Translations under genes and position numbers: made by a program
Source: Pseudomonadota bacterium
Lineage (GTDB): Bacteria > Desulfobacterota > Desulfobacteria > Desulfobacterales > RPRI01
DNA length: 58,335 nt
Assembly: GCA_018901125.1 (NCBI GenBank)
Contig: JAHIFE010000232.1
Coordinates: 1-58,335 of the forward strand
Direction of reading: 5' to 3'
Shown here: piece by piece, positions 34,742 to 43,796 of the stretch
Position numbering within the stretch: the stretch's first letter is position 1
How the letters are laid out: each line of letters begins with the position of its first letter
The notes under the pieces: model-generated
The model's database searches: none
What the model saw: only the letters and a program-made list of their open reading frames with translations
Told to the model about the DNA's origin: nothing

Positions 34742-35719
34742 ATGCTGCCAAATTTTACCTATGTCTGTGCCAGTTCCGAAAAGGAAGCGATAAAACACCT
34801 TGCATCCGACGGTGCCAGAATTCATGCAGGAGGAACTGATCTTCTCGGATGCCTCAGAGATCATGTCTTTACCGCCAGAAAAATCGTCAGTATCAGCAAA
34901 CTTGATTCATTGCATGGTATAAGAAAAACAGCTGAAGGCGGCCTTCGTGTCGGCGCACTCGCAACCATTACAGAAGTTGCACGAAATCCCATTATCAGAG
35001 ACCGCTACCATGTCCTTGCCCAGGCTGCCTCTGAAGTTGCAAGCCCTCAGCTTCGCAATCAGGGAACAATTGGCGGAAATATTTGTCAGAAACCCAGATG
35101 CTGGTATTATCGAGGAGAATTTCATTGCCTGCGCAAAGGCGGTGATCAATGTTTCGCGGCAGGAGGTGAAAATCAGTTTCACTGCATATTCGGCGGAGAC
35201 ATGTGCTACATTGTCCATCCTTCAGATACCTCCCCTGCCCTGCTATCTCTTGGAGCGTCCGTTCAAATATCAGGAAAACGAGGATCAAGGACAGTGCTCA
35301 TGGAGCATTTTCATATTCCGCCCGGCCAGGACGTTCAGAAAGAAACTATACTCGAACCGGATGAGATCGTTACTGCAATCCTGCTGCCTCCTGCGTCCCC
35401 GGCTATGAAGAGTTCTTATCGCAAGGTAAGAGCCCGTCAATCCTGGGACTTTGCTTTGGCCGGGACAGCCTTGGCTATTCAATTTAGCGGTGCAACAGTA
35501 GAAAAGGCAAGGGTGGTTTTTAGCGGCGTTGCGCCTGTACCCTGGCGATCCAAAGAAGTAGAAAAAACTATTACTGGCAAACGCCTCGATGCGAATTTAG
35601 CGGCAAAAGCTGCCGAAGCAGCAGTAAAGGGAGCTGAGGCAATGGAAAAGAACGCTTATAAGATTCCTCTTCTTCGCGGAATAGTTGAGGAAGAACTGAT
35701 AGCTATAGCGAAATTATAG
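34742..35719 (+). CDS. paoB: Aldehyde oxidoreductase, FAD and 4Fe-4S subunit (PaoB-like)
   Basis: The 325-residue FAD-binding subunit of the xanthine oxidase family has an N-terminal PCMH fold with RIHAGGTDLLGCLRD and NQGTIGGNICQ, and a C-terminal CO-dehydrogenase flavoprotein domain. An insert after the FAD loop carries closely spaced cysteines (KPRCWYYRGEFHC, GDQC, FHCIFGGDMC). Such an insert holds the extra [4Fe-4S] cluster in PaoB (YagS) and related enzymes. It follows the large subunit by 1 base. No PaoD/XdhC-type maturation chaperone is encoded nearby; the yqeB-like gene at 18.7 kb is the only accessory gene in the window. Confidence 0.87.
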   Translation: MLPNFTYVCASSEKEAIKHLASDGARIHAGGTDLLGCLRDHVFTARKIVSISKLDSLHGIRKTAEGGLRVGALATITEVARNPIIRDRYHVLAQAASEVASPQLRNQGTIGGNICQKPRCWYYRGEFHCLRKGGDQCFAAGGENQFHCIFGGDMCYIVHPSDTSPALLSLGASVQISGKRGSRTVLMEHFHIPPGQDVQKETILEPDEIVTAILLPPASPAMKSSYRKVRARQSWDFALAGTALAIQFSGATVEKARVVFSGVAPVPWRSKEVEKTITGKRLDANLAAKAAEAAVKGAEAMEKNAYKIPLLRGIVEEELIAIAKL

Positions 35720-35912
35720 CAGGGTTCCACTGCAGATCCTCAGAGAAGTTATTTCTCATATTCCTGTGATGGGAAATGACCACTGTCAGGATAGTAGTAA
35801 TACACTTTAAATAAGAATTAAAATCTGTAAATTATTACACAGTCAATATCCGTTAAACACAAGTTTTAGTTTTAACTCAATCTATTTAGCAAACACTTAA
35901 AGAGAGGGAAAC

Positions 35913-36479
35913 ATGAATATCATTGAACGTATCAAAGGAATTTTATTTAACCCGAAAGAGGAATGGCAGACCATTGCAGGGGAAACGACATCTATTGCTG
36001 AGTTATATAGAAACTATATATTTTTATTAGCCGCCATCGGACCGATTGCCTCTTTTATCGGAATGTCCCTTGTGGGAGTTAGCCTGCCTTTAAGAGGAGT
36101 ATACAGAATATCGATAGCATCAGGCATTACGTCTGCTGCCATTCAGTACGGGCTAACCCTTGTAAGTGTATATATCCTCGCCTATATTATAGATGCCCTT
36201 GCACCTACCTTTTCGGGTGAGAAAAATCTCAACCAGGCCTTCAAGCTGGCAATGTATTCTTCGATACCGGGTTGGTTGGTAGGCGTTTTTGCCCTCATCC
36301 CTGCATTTGGGGTTCTCGGCATTTTAGGCTTATACGGTTTATATCTACTCTATGTCGGGTTACCCGTCCTCATGAAATCTCCAAAAGAAAAAACCACAGG
36401 GTACACGGTTACTGTGATCGTAGCAGCGATGATTATTTTTATCTTGATAGGAGCCATTTCACGAATCTTTGTTTCCTGA
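35913..36479 (+). CDS. Yip1-family membrane protein
   Basis: The 188-residue protein has about five membrane helices (around residues 25-50, 68-92, 105-120, 122-142 and 160-183). It opens with IIERIKGILFNPKEEWQTIAGE, the usual start of bacterial YIP1-domain proteins. No catalytic motif is present and the bacterial family's role is unknown. GAGAGGG precedes the ATG. The gene is monocistronic and ends at a clear hairpin terminator (36586-36620). Confidence 0.85.
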   Translation: MNIIERIKGILFNPKEEWQTIAGETTSIAELYRNYIFLLAAIGPIASFIGMSLVGVSLPLRGVYRISIASGITSAAIQYGLTLVSVYILAYIIDALAPTFSGEKNLNQAFKLAMYSSIPGWLVGVFALIPAFGVLGILGLYGLYLLYVGLPVLMKSPKEKTTGYTVTVIVAAMIIFILIGAISRIFVS

Positions 36480-36585
36480 CAAACGGCAAATATGACAAGC
36501 AAATCGGCCTGACTCAGAAGGGGTTGCGAAGGCATCGCAATAGAGGAAACAGGAACGGTTCTATATTTAAAATTACCCGTTGATC

Positions 36586-36620
36586 CACCGGACGTTTATT
36601 GTTCGAACCGGTGCTTTTTT
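36586..36620 (+). terminator. Rho-independent terminator after the Yip1 gene
   Basis: CACCGG (36586-36591) pairs with CCGGTG (36608-36613), and ctttttt follows. It is 106 bases after the Yip1 stop. Confidence 0.7.
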
Positions 36621-36697
36621 CGATATGGGATTGAATAATACAGGTTTAATTTAAAAAAATAGCTTCGAATATAGTGTTAGGGAAATTACAGATAAAA

Positions 36698-36821
36698 GAA
36701 GCCGCATTGAATACCCATATTGGGGGTGCGCGGCTTCGTCCAACCAGATTGTATACGGAATGAAGCTGCACAAAGTTTGCTAAATTTACAATTTTTTTTT
36801 GCTTCACTCCGTATACAATCT
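36698..36821. repeat. Two consecutive inverted repeats
   Basis: The first is gaagccgc (36698-36705) with gcggcttc (36730-36737). The second is a 21-base near-perfect pair: agattgtatacggaatgaagc (36746-36766) against 36801-36821, with one mismatch and a 34-base loop. They lie just before the 12-bp inverted repeat that opens the toxin-antitoxin block. No coding potential is seen. They could be folded transcripts or the end of a mobile element. Confidence 0.65.
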
Positions 36822-36906
36822 TAATTGTTCGCCCAAACTAAGCATAATTTTGACATTTCACAATATTGGTGTTATTTTATAGAAAAAATTAAATAGGATT
36901 TATATT

Positions 36907-37125
36907 ATGCAGAATACTTTAGAAATACAAAATCTTTCTAGAGAAGATAAGCTTAGAATGATAGAGACTATCTGGGAAGACTTATTAAAAGAAGGTGAAG
37001 AGTTAGTCTCCCCCAATTGGCATCAGGAAGCCCTTCAGGAAACAGAACACCGTATAGAATTGGGAGAGGAAAAAATTCTCGACTGGCATACTGCAAAAAA
37101 GGAACTTCGGGAACGCTTCGAATGA
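36907..37125 (+). CDS. Addiction-module antitoxin (TIGR02574/PF09720 family)
   Basis: The 72-residue antitoxin-like protein has the family's pattern LSREDKLRMIETIWEDL at the N-terminus, W.QEALQETEHRI in the middle and a WHTAKKELRERF tail. Proteins of this family pair with RelE/ParE-type toxins encoded just downstream. AGGA precedes the ATG. The stop overlaps the toxin ATG (ATGA at 37122), but that toxin is frameshifted and cut short, so the antitoxin is now an orphan. A related intact pair is at 55291-55808. Confidence 0.85.
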   Translation: MQNTLEIQNLSREDKLRMIETIWEDLLKEGEELVSPNWHQEALQETEHRIELGEEKILDWHTAKKELRERFE

Positions 37126-37285
37126 AAATCAAGTTGCTTTCTTCTGCACTTGAAGATTTATATGATGGAAGATTATTCGAAGATTATTCTATGAGAAGCA
37201 AGGGGAAGGGGTAGGTGATTATTTCTTCGATTCTCTATTTTCCGATATAGATTCTCTGGTACTTTATGGAGGAATCCACATTGAA
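37122..37285 (+). pseudogene. Frameshifted, truncated RelE/ParE toxin
   Basis: The ATG at 37122 opens as KIKLLSSALEDLYDGRLF, the start of a RelE/ParE plasmid-stabilisation toxin, but the frame ends at a TAG after 30 residues. A shifted frame continues with GEGVGDYFFDSLFSDIDSL and VLYGGIHIE, then all similarity stops at the 12-bp repeat near 37286. The catalytic C-terminus is missing. The toxin is dead by at least one frameshift and a deletion. Confidence 0.8.
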
Positions 37286-37434
37286 GGTTGGGCGAACAAC
37301 GCGGTGAAAAGGGACCGGGCTTTTTTACCGGCTTTTTGAATCACCTGATGTTTAAAAATTATTTCCACTATTGTAAGTGAATTAGCTTGCGCCGCCCGAT
37401 CCCTTACCTTGTCGTTGTTACTTTCTTTCCAACC
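37286..37434. repeat. 149-bp imperfect foldback sequence
   Basis: Nested complementary segments pair across this stretch: ggttgg (37286-37291) with ccaacc (37429-37434); aacaacg with cgttgtt; and aagggaccgggc with gcccgatccctt, which has one mismatch. Together they form a long bulged hairpin with an AT-rich loop. It begins at the junction of the truncated toxin. Bulged palindromes of this kind occur in foldback elements and integron attC sites, but the attC core boxes are not both present. Confidence 0.45.
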
Positions 37435-37498
37435 ATAATCCTTAATTCTGACAACTGCCTAATATAGAATAGAAGCAGGTAAAACAACTATTAAATAA

Positions 37499-37713
37499 AT
37501 ATCATATATCATACGGTTTTAAAAGAACCGTTCGTACTTCGTGATTTGCAAGGGGTGCTTAAACAATAATAGCATATCCTCAGACAGACTCATACTTCCC
37601 GGTATTTTCCGCTATCCCTGATAGATTCAAATCTATTAACCTTGGTCAAATCCCCGTTAGAAATTAAGATTGACATAGACTTGATAAGTGAGAAAATGAT
37701 TTTTAGAAATAAG
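37499..37713 (+). repeat. Dispersed intergenic repeat, copy upstream of asrA
   Basis: Three blocks match 48630-49040 in order and orientation: 'catatatcatac', 'aggggtgctta..aataatagcatat' and 'attaagattgaca...gtgagaaaatga'. The spacers differ in length and content. A short open frame (37642-37917) runs through the third block, and its first residues (IKIDIDLISEKM) resemble those at the other copy, but neither looks like a real protein. This copy ends about 225 bases before asrA. Confidence 0.55.
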
Positions 37714-37938
37714 TTTGATGTATTGGAAGGGCTAATATTATATCGAAACCACCCAAAATTCAATCGATATCGCCAGAACTTCCTTTGGCTAGGTTATCAC
37801 AATCCATGCGGTATACGGGTATCACGGTTGAAATTTATGCCCGGGAATGTTGAGGATATTATTGACTTAAGTCAAAGACTTTTTCCATGCCGGTTGTTAA
37901 AGTATAAATCAGTTTGAGAAAAGAAAGGGGTATAAAAC

Positions 37939-38955
37939 ATGGGATGGAAATTTACAAACACAGCCTTTAATGATCTGTTTGCCGGTCTGACCGAGGATTA
38001 CATAATTCTTGCCCCAAAACGCTTTGTAAATCGCGGGCGTTTTTCAGATACTGATCTTATTCGCTATGACGAAGTTAAAAAGTCTGATGATATCATCTGG
38101 AAGGAAAAATCGACTTTTTCTCCTAAGGAAGCAGTCTTTCCTGTCACACAGACGCTTTTTTATTTTACGGAAGAAGCCTTTCGTGAGCCGCAGCCTGAAG
38201 AAAAGCAGTATCTTGTTTTTCTTCGCCCCTGTGACATCAACGGCATCCGCCGTCCGGATACAATTAATTTAAAAAACGGCCCGGAACCTGATTCCTATTA
38301 TGCCAATTTGCGAAAGCGCGTCAGATTCGTTATGATTGAATGTACAGAAAGTTTTGATAACTGCTTTTGCGTATCCATGAAATCCAATATAACTTCCGAC
38401 TATGATATGGCTGTGCGTTTAACCGATGATAAAGTTTTGCTTGAAATAAAAAACGATGACTTTCTTCGGTATATCAGGTCGGATATACCGAAGATCGAAT
38501 TCAGACCGGAGTTTGTCCTGGAAAACAAAATCAAAGTCAATGTTCCGGAAGTAGATGAAATGCCCGCCGGTGTTTATGAGCATGAAATGTGGAACGAATA
38601 TAAAAGCCGCTGCATAGCTTGCGGACGCTGCAACACAACCTGCGTAACATGCACTTGCCACACGACAAACGATATATTCTATGATGATAACAGCCTTGCC
38701 GGAGAAAGAAGACGTACCTGGGCATCGTGTCATGTAGACGGTTTTACCGATATGGCCGGAGGCATATCATTCAGGAAAGATAACGGGTCCCGTATGCGCT
38801 TTAAGGTTCTACATAAAATTTATGATTACAGGAAACGTTTCGGTGAACATATGTGTGTAGGATGCGGCCGATGTGATGATAATTGCCCCGAATACATTTC
38901 ATATTCAGGCTGCATCAACACTCTCAATAAGGTGATACGGGAGACAGTATCATGA
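37939..38955 (+). CDS. asrA: Anaerobic sulfite reductase subunit A
   Basis: The 338-residue iron-sulfur subunit of the AsrABC dissimilatory-type sulfite reductase has an N-terminal region with FLRPCDINGIRR, a middle segment with CTESFDNCFC, and two C-terminal ferredoxin motifs, CIACGRCNTTC (followed by VTCTC) and CVGCGRCDDNC. AsrA passes electrons towards the siroheme subunit. The length fits the family. aaagggg lies upstream of the ATG. It overlaps asrB by 4 bases. The repeat-rich intergenic region upstream is unusual for this operon. In a sulfate reducer AsrABC would be additional to DsrAB and may serve detoxification or redox balance; that is inference. Confidence 0.92.
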   Translation: MGWKFTNTAFNDLFAGLTEDYIILAPKRFVNRGRFSDTDLIRYDEVKKSDDIIWKEKSTFSPKEAVFPVTQTLFYFTEEAFREPQPEEKQYLVFLRPCDINGIRRPDTINLKNGPEPDSYYANLRKRVRFVMIECTESFDNCFCVSMKSNITSDYDMAVRLTDDKVLLEIKNDDFLRYIRSDIPKIEFRPEFVLENKIKVNVPEVDEMPAGVYEHEMWNEYKSRCIACGRCNTTCVTCTCHTTNDIFYDDNSLAGERRRTWASCHVDGFTDMAGGISFRKDNGSRMRFKVLHKIYDYRKRFGEHMCVGCGRCDDNCPEYISYSGCINTLNKVIRETVS

Positions 38956-39749
38956 ATAAAAATCCGCTGATACCCAAACCACACAAAATAATCGGAATAA
39001 ACCGGGAAACCGATCTTGAGTCAACATTTCGGATTGAAATGGATACCGCTCCTGTAATGGGACAGTTCTACATGGTATCTATTCCAAGAATCGGAGAAAT
39101 GCCTATTTCCATAAGCGGAATCGGGCAGGGCTGGATCGATATGACAATCCGCAATGTCGGCAAGGTAAGCCAGGCCGTACATTTTCTGGATATGGAATCT
39201 ACATTGTTTTTACGCGGTCCTTACGGAAACGGTTTTTGCCTGGAAGAATTCAAAGGACAGCATCTTGTTATCGCTGCAGGCGGATCAGGTATAGCCCCTG
39301 TTCGTCCTATAGTAGAGTATTACTATAACAACCAGCACGAGATTGATAAACTCGACCTGCTTTTTGGTTTCAAAACTCCTGATGCCATAATGTTTGGAAA
39401 AGACATCAAACGCTGGAAAGAAAGGTTCAAAACAATTCTTACAGTTGATGATGCCTGCGGCATATGGGATGGGGAATGTGTAGGTCTTATCACAGGATAT
39501 GTAAAGGATATTAAGCTTTCGGAATATGACAGAATGGATGTAATCATAATCGGCCCGCCTGTCATGATAAAGTTTACTGCCGCAGAATTTATCAAAAGAG
39601 GAGTAAGCGAAGAAAGAATAATAGTTTCCATGGAACGGCGGATGTCCTGCGGACTAGGTAAATGCGGTCACTGCAAGATCGGAGAACATTATATCTGCCT
39701 TGATGGTCCGGTTTTTCGCTATAACGATGCTTTCAAGATGATTGATTAA
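38952..39749 (+). CDS. asrB: Anaerobic sulfite reductase subunit B
   Basis: The 265-residue FAD/NAD(P)H-binding subunit of the ferredoxin-NADP reductase type, related to PyrK, takes electrons from NAD(P)H for AsrC. The flavin region includes LRGPYGNGF, and the nucleotide-binding part VIAAGGSGIAPVRPIVEYY. A C-terminal cysteine cluster for a [2Fe-2S] centre reads MSCGLGKCGHCKIGEHYIC. It overlaps asrA and asrC at its two ends, so the three are one transcription and translation unit. Confidence 0.93.
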   Translation: MNKNPLIPKPHKIIGINRETDLESTFRIEMDTAPVMGQFYMVSIPRIGEMPISISGIGQGWIDMTIRNVGKVSQAVHFLDMESTLFLRGPYGNGFCLEEFKGQHLVIAAGGSGIAPVRPIVEYYYNNQHEIDKLDLLFGFKTPDAIMFGKDIKRWKERFKTILTVDDACGIWDGECVGLITGYVKDIKLSEYDRMDVIIIGPPVMIKFTAAEFIKRGVSEERIIVSMERRMSCGLGKCGHCKIGEHYICLDGPVFRYNDAFKMID

Positions 39750-39762
39750 CAGGAGGAATGTG

Positions 39763-40770
39763 ATGACTCTTGATGTAAATACAAAGGCAGTCGTAAAAAA
39801 TGCCTACCGGATTACCAAACATAGAGGCAAAACCGCGTTGCGGATTCGTATTCCCGGCGGATATCTGAAAGCAAAGCATTTTGACCTGCTTAAAGAAATC
39901 GCCGAAGTATACGGAGACGGCATAGTGCATTTAACCACAAGACAGGGCTTTGAGATTTCAGGTATCGATTATAGCAGTATTCCCAAAGTCAATAGCCTGA
40001 TCAATCCTTTGCTACAGGATCTTGAGATTGATATCGGCGTAATAATCAAAGATACTTCCAATGGTTATCCTTCTGCCGGGACCCGTAATATTGCAGCATG
40101 TATCGGCAACCGTGTATGTCCCTTTGCCAACTACAATACCACAGCTCTGGCACAAAGGATTGAAAAGGAAATCTATCCGAACGACTACCATGTTAAAGTC
40201 GCTCTCACGGGCTGCCCAAATGACTGCATTAAATCTCGTATGAATGATTTCGGAATTGTGGGTATGGTGGAACCTCAATATGATTACCAGCGCTGCATAG
40301 GATGTGAAGCATGTGTCAAAAACTGCAAAAGTAATGTTACAGGAGCGCTTAGTCTTCATAAAGGAAAGGTGAAACGTGATGCAAGGCGTTGTATCGGCTG
40401 CGGCGAGTGTATACTCAAATGCCCAACAGCTGCCTGGACACGCAATCCGGTCAAATTTTATGATATCCTTATTATGGGCCGCACAGGAAAGAAGAACCCG
40501 CGCATTGCAGAAGAGTTCATTCAATGGGCTGATGAAGATGTCGTCATAAAAGTTATAAAAAACACATACAGATTCATTGATGAACATATTGATAAAACAC
40601 TTCCCAAAGAACACATCGGATATATTGTTGATAGAACAGGATATCAGGTTTTCCGCGACAAAGCACTTGAAGATATCAAACTAAACCCTGAAGCCCGGAT
40701 AGCTAAAAACATCCAGTGGGGCGGCTTCAGATACAGCAGTGATGTATTTATGTCCGATAAATTGCAGTAA
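39763..40770 (+). CDS. asrC: Anaerobic sulfite reductase subunit C (siroheme)
   Basis: The 335-residue siroheme-containing catalytic subunit reduces sulfite to sulfide. The siroheme/4Fe-4S ligands are visible as CIGNRVC and, further on, TGCPNDC. Two ferredoxin motifs follow: CIGCEACVKNC and CIGCGECILKC. The N-terminal half-domain has HLTTRQGFEISGI. The ATG at 39763 is preferred to the upstream in-frame ATG at 39742 since AGGAGG (39751-39756) lies 6 bases before it. It is complete and is the last gene of asrABC; a cupin gene begins 51 bases later. Confidence 0.94.
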   Translation: MTLDVNTKAVVKNAYRITKHRGKTALRIRIPGGYLKAKHFDLLKEIAEVYGDGIVHLTTRQGFEISGIDYSSIPKVNSLINPLLQDLEIDIGVIIKDTSNGYPSAGTRNIAACIGNRVCPFANYNTTALAQRIEKEIYPNDYHVKVALTGCPNDCIKSRMNDFGIVGMVEPQYDYQRCIGCEACVKNCKSNVTGALSLHKGKVKRDARRCIGCGECILKCPTAAWTRNPVKFYDILIMGRTGKKNPRIAEEFIQWADEDVVIKVIKNTYRFIDEHIDKTLPKEHIGYIVDRTGYQVFRDKALEDIKLNPEARIAKNIQWGGFRYSSDVFMSDKLQ

Positions 40771-40821
40771 CAATAATAGAATGATAAATAGCGTTAAAAC
40801 CCAAATAAAGGACTGTAAAAA

Positions 40822-41127
40822 ATGAAATCAAAAATTAATGAAATGATAAATTATCAGGCAAATGCTGTTGTAAGCAAAACTCTTCTTGAAAAAAAATCCG
40901 GCACCATAACCATTTTTGCTTTTGATAAAGATCAGGGATTAAGTGAACACAGCGCTCCTTTTGATGCAATGGTTCAAGTAATTGAGGGAGACGCTGAAAT
41001 AAAAATTTCAGGCGAACCACATAAATTGTCTGAAGGAGAAATGATTATAATGCCTGCAAACAAACCCCATGCATTAAAGGCAATCAACAGATTCAAAATG
41101 ATTCTGACCATGATAAAATCTCAATAA
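40822..41127 (+). CDS. Cupin-domain protein
   Basis: The 101-residue single-domain cupin has motif 1 as EHSAPFDAMVQVIEGDAEI and motif 2 as LSEGEMIIMPANKPHAL. The metal-binding histidine pattern is partial. The family includes small metal- or ligand-binding proteins of unknown role. aagga precedes the ATG. It follows asrC by 51 bases in the same direction and could be the last gene of that operon. Confidence 0.85.
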   Translation: MKSKINEMINYQANAVVSKTLLEKKSGTITIFAFDKDQGLSEHSAPFDAMVQVIEGDAEIKISGEPHKLSEGEMIIMPANKPHALKAINRFKMILTMIKSQ

Positions 41128-41892
41128 ATTTATGATATAGAAGGTAATTGCAAAACATTTTGTCATGCCAGAATGCTCTTATCGGGCATCCATGCTTTCT
41201 TGCATTTACAAACCGGATTCCCGCCCGGAAACTTCTTTTGGCATAACTGGTTTTTTTTCCAATTGGGTTATCATAATTATTTTCTCCAACTATTGACGGC
41301 ACTCTATCAACGATTAAAAGAGAATTATGCCCCGATATTTCTCTTTCTGAATAACTTTTGGCAGGCCAACGGATACTATTTGGCTCTCGGGTCGGAACAG
41401 TCGGCAATTCTCTCTTTTAGCCCTCTTCTCCTGGTTCTCACCTGACACATGTTGATCTTTATCGTTTGATATTATGAGGCGAAATATTATTTCGTGGTAA
41501 TAAGGTCTCGGATGACATTATAATTTTTTTTGCAATATTATCCATTTAGTGTCAGGACATTAGGGGCCGATAACGGATTGAATGCAATAAATCTCTTTTA
41601 TTGAGCCACTTTCAAAATATTTCAGCTTGGTCAATGTCAAGGGGGATGTAAATTTTAACCGCAGGAATACATGGAGTATTTCGAGGATAGCGCCAAAGCT
41701 TCACTAAAGTGCAAAATTTTCGCCCAACGCAGAGATCGGCCAAAATGGGGCGTTTTGAAACAGGCTCAGATGTTATTGTCTCCTGATTGTCCTGCGCCTG
41801 TGTTGCTTTATTAAATCACAGGCCAAACGATTATTCGGAAGTAATATTTTCCTGTTACAAATAGCTAAAAATCCAAAAAGGGGGTAATGAAA
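41128..41892. other. Intergenic region of about 765 bases without a convincing gene
   Basis: Overlapping open frames on both strands (41093-41407 minus and 41173-41445 plus) have no ribosome sites and no recognisable pattern. The sequence may be decayed coding DNA. The last bases hold the ribosome binding site aaggggg (41878-41884) of the next gene. Confidence 0.45.
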
Positions 41893-43320
41893 ATGTCGGA
41901 AAAATTCGATTGCATCGTAGTGGGAGCTGGAATATCGGGAATTACATGTGCGGGATATCTGGCCAAGGCCGGCAAGAAGACGCTGGTGGTGGAAAAACTT
42001 TCCGAAGTTGGAGGCGTCACCGCTGCCAGAGATGTGATGGGATGCAAAGTCTCAATGAACATTCCCCTCGTATCAAAAGACAGGTACGGCGATGCAAATG
42101 GATGGGCAAAGGCAGCGCAGGACTTTGGAGCGGACGTGCGTGTCGTGAACTGTTCCGTGCCGCGCATCTATCTGGCGGGGTCCGGAAAGCCGCCTATGCC
42201 GCTTCCAATATGCCTTTCTCCGGAGGGGGCTGCAAAATGGATGACAGAGATACTGGCAGCTTCGCGGCCCGATCTAATGGAAAATAATATTGAACGGGAA
42301 TTAGTTCCCATCATGAAGGAAATATACGAAACCCCGGTCGAAAAAATGACTGTGGATTGGGATGAGATGCCGGTTAAGAAATGGATCACCCGTCGCACAG
42401 ATATTAAAGGCATCCATTTTGTATTCAACATGATGATGAGCGTCTCTATATACACATCGGATGCCGATTATACCTGGAACTATGGAAACGTCGGCAAAGC
42501 CCTTGAGCAGTTTCGCATCTGGATTTCCGGCGACGGAAAAATGGCGGTTCCATTGCCGAATACACAATTTGGAATTTGCGTACCTCTCGCTGATGCCATC
42601 CGGAAAAATTTTAACTGTGAGATACGCTTGAATCAGGAAGTAAAGAAAGTCATCATCGAGGATGGCAGGGCCAAGGGAATCGAGATAATAGGCAAGAACG
42701 GAGAGATTCAAAAGATATTTGCAGACGAAGTAGTGGTTAGTACCAGGTGGGTCAGCTACAGCAGTATCTTCGATCCAATGCCGGTATTCCTGGAAGAAAT
42801 AGTCAGGCAAGCGTCTTCGCCTGAACATTACATGGGAGGCGCCTTTATTACCTTTATCATGAACGATTCAATCAAGCTTGACGGGGCATATTTCTTAATA
42901 TTCGATGCCAAGACCGGAACAAATATCCTTGGTGGATGCGCCCAAAGCACGGAGCAACCATGGAGCGCTCCCGAAGGAAAACAGTTCATATGGATTTTTA
43001 AAATTCTTACGGGCAAAGAGTACGAAAAATTGGGTTTGGAAAGCATCGGCGTGGAAATGAAAACACATATGGAAACAATGTTTCCAGGGTTCTCGGACGC
43101 TCTCGTCTGGGAAAGCCCGGCGCAAGGACGACATGCTCCAACCCATTTCTATTACAACTCGCAGCCCAAGGTAAGACATAGTTACCCGGCAATAAAACAC
43201 CTTTATTTCGCCGGTGATTGTACTTACCCAATGTACGGTTTGCTTACAGACGGAGCATCCAGCACCGGATTCATTACTGCAATGGAGATTCTGGGAGTCG
43301 ATCAGCCGGCTGATATTTAA
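41893..43320 (+). CDS. CrtI/phytoene-desaturase-like FAD oxidoreductase
   Basis: The 475-residue flavoprotein has an N-terminal dinucleotide-binding motif CIVVGAGISGITCAGYLAKAG, then VVEKLSEVGG, and a C-terminal FAD motif LYFAGDCTYPMYGLLTDGASSTG. The pattern is that of the CrtI/amine-oxidase-like NAD(P)/FAD-dependent oxidoreductases often found in Desulfobacterota. No carotenoid genes are nearby, so carotenoid synthesis is unlikely and the substrate is unknown. The ATG at 41893 is chosen over 41887 because it sits 8 bases after aaggggg. It is a single gene ended by a terminator at 43379. Confidence 0.8.
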   Translation: MSEKFDCIVVGAGISGITCAGYLAKAGKKTLVVEKLSEVGGVTAARDVMGCKVSMNIPLVSKDRYGDANGWAKAAQDFGADVRVVNCSVPRIYLAGSGKPPMPLPICLSPEGAAKWMTEILAASRPDLMENNIERELVPIMKEIYETPVEKMTVDWDEMPVKKWITRRTDIKGIHFVFNMMMSVSIYTSDADYTWNYGNVGKALEQFRIWISGDGKMAVPLPNTQFGICVPLADAIRKNFNCEIRLNQEVKKVIIEDGRAKGIEIIGKNGEIQKIFADEVVVSTRWVSYSSIFDPMPVFLEEIVRQASSPEHYMGGAFITFIMNDSIKLDGAYFLIFDAKTGTNILGGCAQSTEQPWSAPEGKQFIWIFKILTGKEYEKLGLESIGVEMKTHMETMFPGFSDALVWESPAQGRHAPTHFYYNSQPKVRHSYPAIKHLYFAGDCTYPMYGLLTDGASSTGFITAMEILGVDQPADI

Positions 43321-43378
43321 ATACCGAAGAAAGCTGCTGCGCCTGGGCAAAATAGGTCTATCTATCATCTCTTTCCAC

Positions 43379-43409
43379 AAAGGCAGTGTCAAATAGCCCT
43401 GCCTTTTTT
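43379..43409 (+). terminator. Rho-independent terminator
   Basis: aaaggca (43379-43385) pairs with tgccttt (43400-43406), followed by more T residues. It lies 59 bases after the stop of the CrtI-like gene. Confidence 0.65.
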
Positions 43410-43796
43410 ATTGCGTTTTTTAAACAGTATTCGTTAATTTCGGAAACGACCTGTTTAGAATAGTTGCAGGTGACATGTTTGATACTGACAATCTTTCCTT
43501 ACTGAAACCAACAGAGCGAACATTTTAATGAAACCATTAGATTTCTAACATAAATCATGATAGTATGTATGCTACAGAATCTGAAAGGCAGGTTAATAAA
43601 ACCTATGCCGTATAACCATGCTGAATGGGAATATTCTTACCGGCAAGAAACCTAATCAAAGGATAGTGGCCGTTCTGGTTACCTCTTAAGATCTGTGTCA
43701 GGATTTTGAGAAAAACATCACTTTCTGGTGTCAGATCTAAAAGACCAGTTTTATTTGGACGGGGTATAAGCTTTTTAATAATCGTTGGAGATTTTA
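43410..43796. other. Intergenic region, nothing recognised
   Basis: No supported gene is visible. ggag at 43787-43790 is the ribosome site of the next gene. The stretch is AT-rich. Confidence 0.4.

Larger units (their letters stand above)
36825..37299. mobile_element. Block bounded by exact 12-bp inverted repeats carrying a broken TA module
   Basis: TTGTTCGCCCAA at 36825-36836 and its exact complement TTGGGCGAACAA at 37288-37299 enclose 475 bases holding an antitoxin gene and a truncated toxin. The toxin reading stops at the right repeat, which suggests a recombination junction there. No transposase is inside, so this would be a passive cassette or a rearrangement scar. The element type is not identified and the repeats could be coincidental. 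Confidence 0.35.

Noticed and set aside
37286-37434. Possible integron attC site
   Set aside because: The bulged palindrome and a GTTGGGC box are suggestive, but the matching RYYYAAC core at the other end is missing and there is no integrase or cassette array in the window.
37642-37917. 91-residue open frame before asrA
   Set aside because: It runs through a dispersed repeat, has no ribosome site, and its only resemblance is to the equally poor frame at the other repeat copy (48798-49058).
41093-41445. Overlapping open frames on both strands after the cupin gene
   Set aside because: No ribosome sites, no recognisable motifs, and composition unlike the real genes nearby.
41893-43320. Carotenoid desaturase
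   Set aside because: Only the general FAD fold pattern of CrtI is present and no carotenoid genes are nearby.
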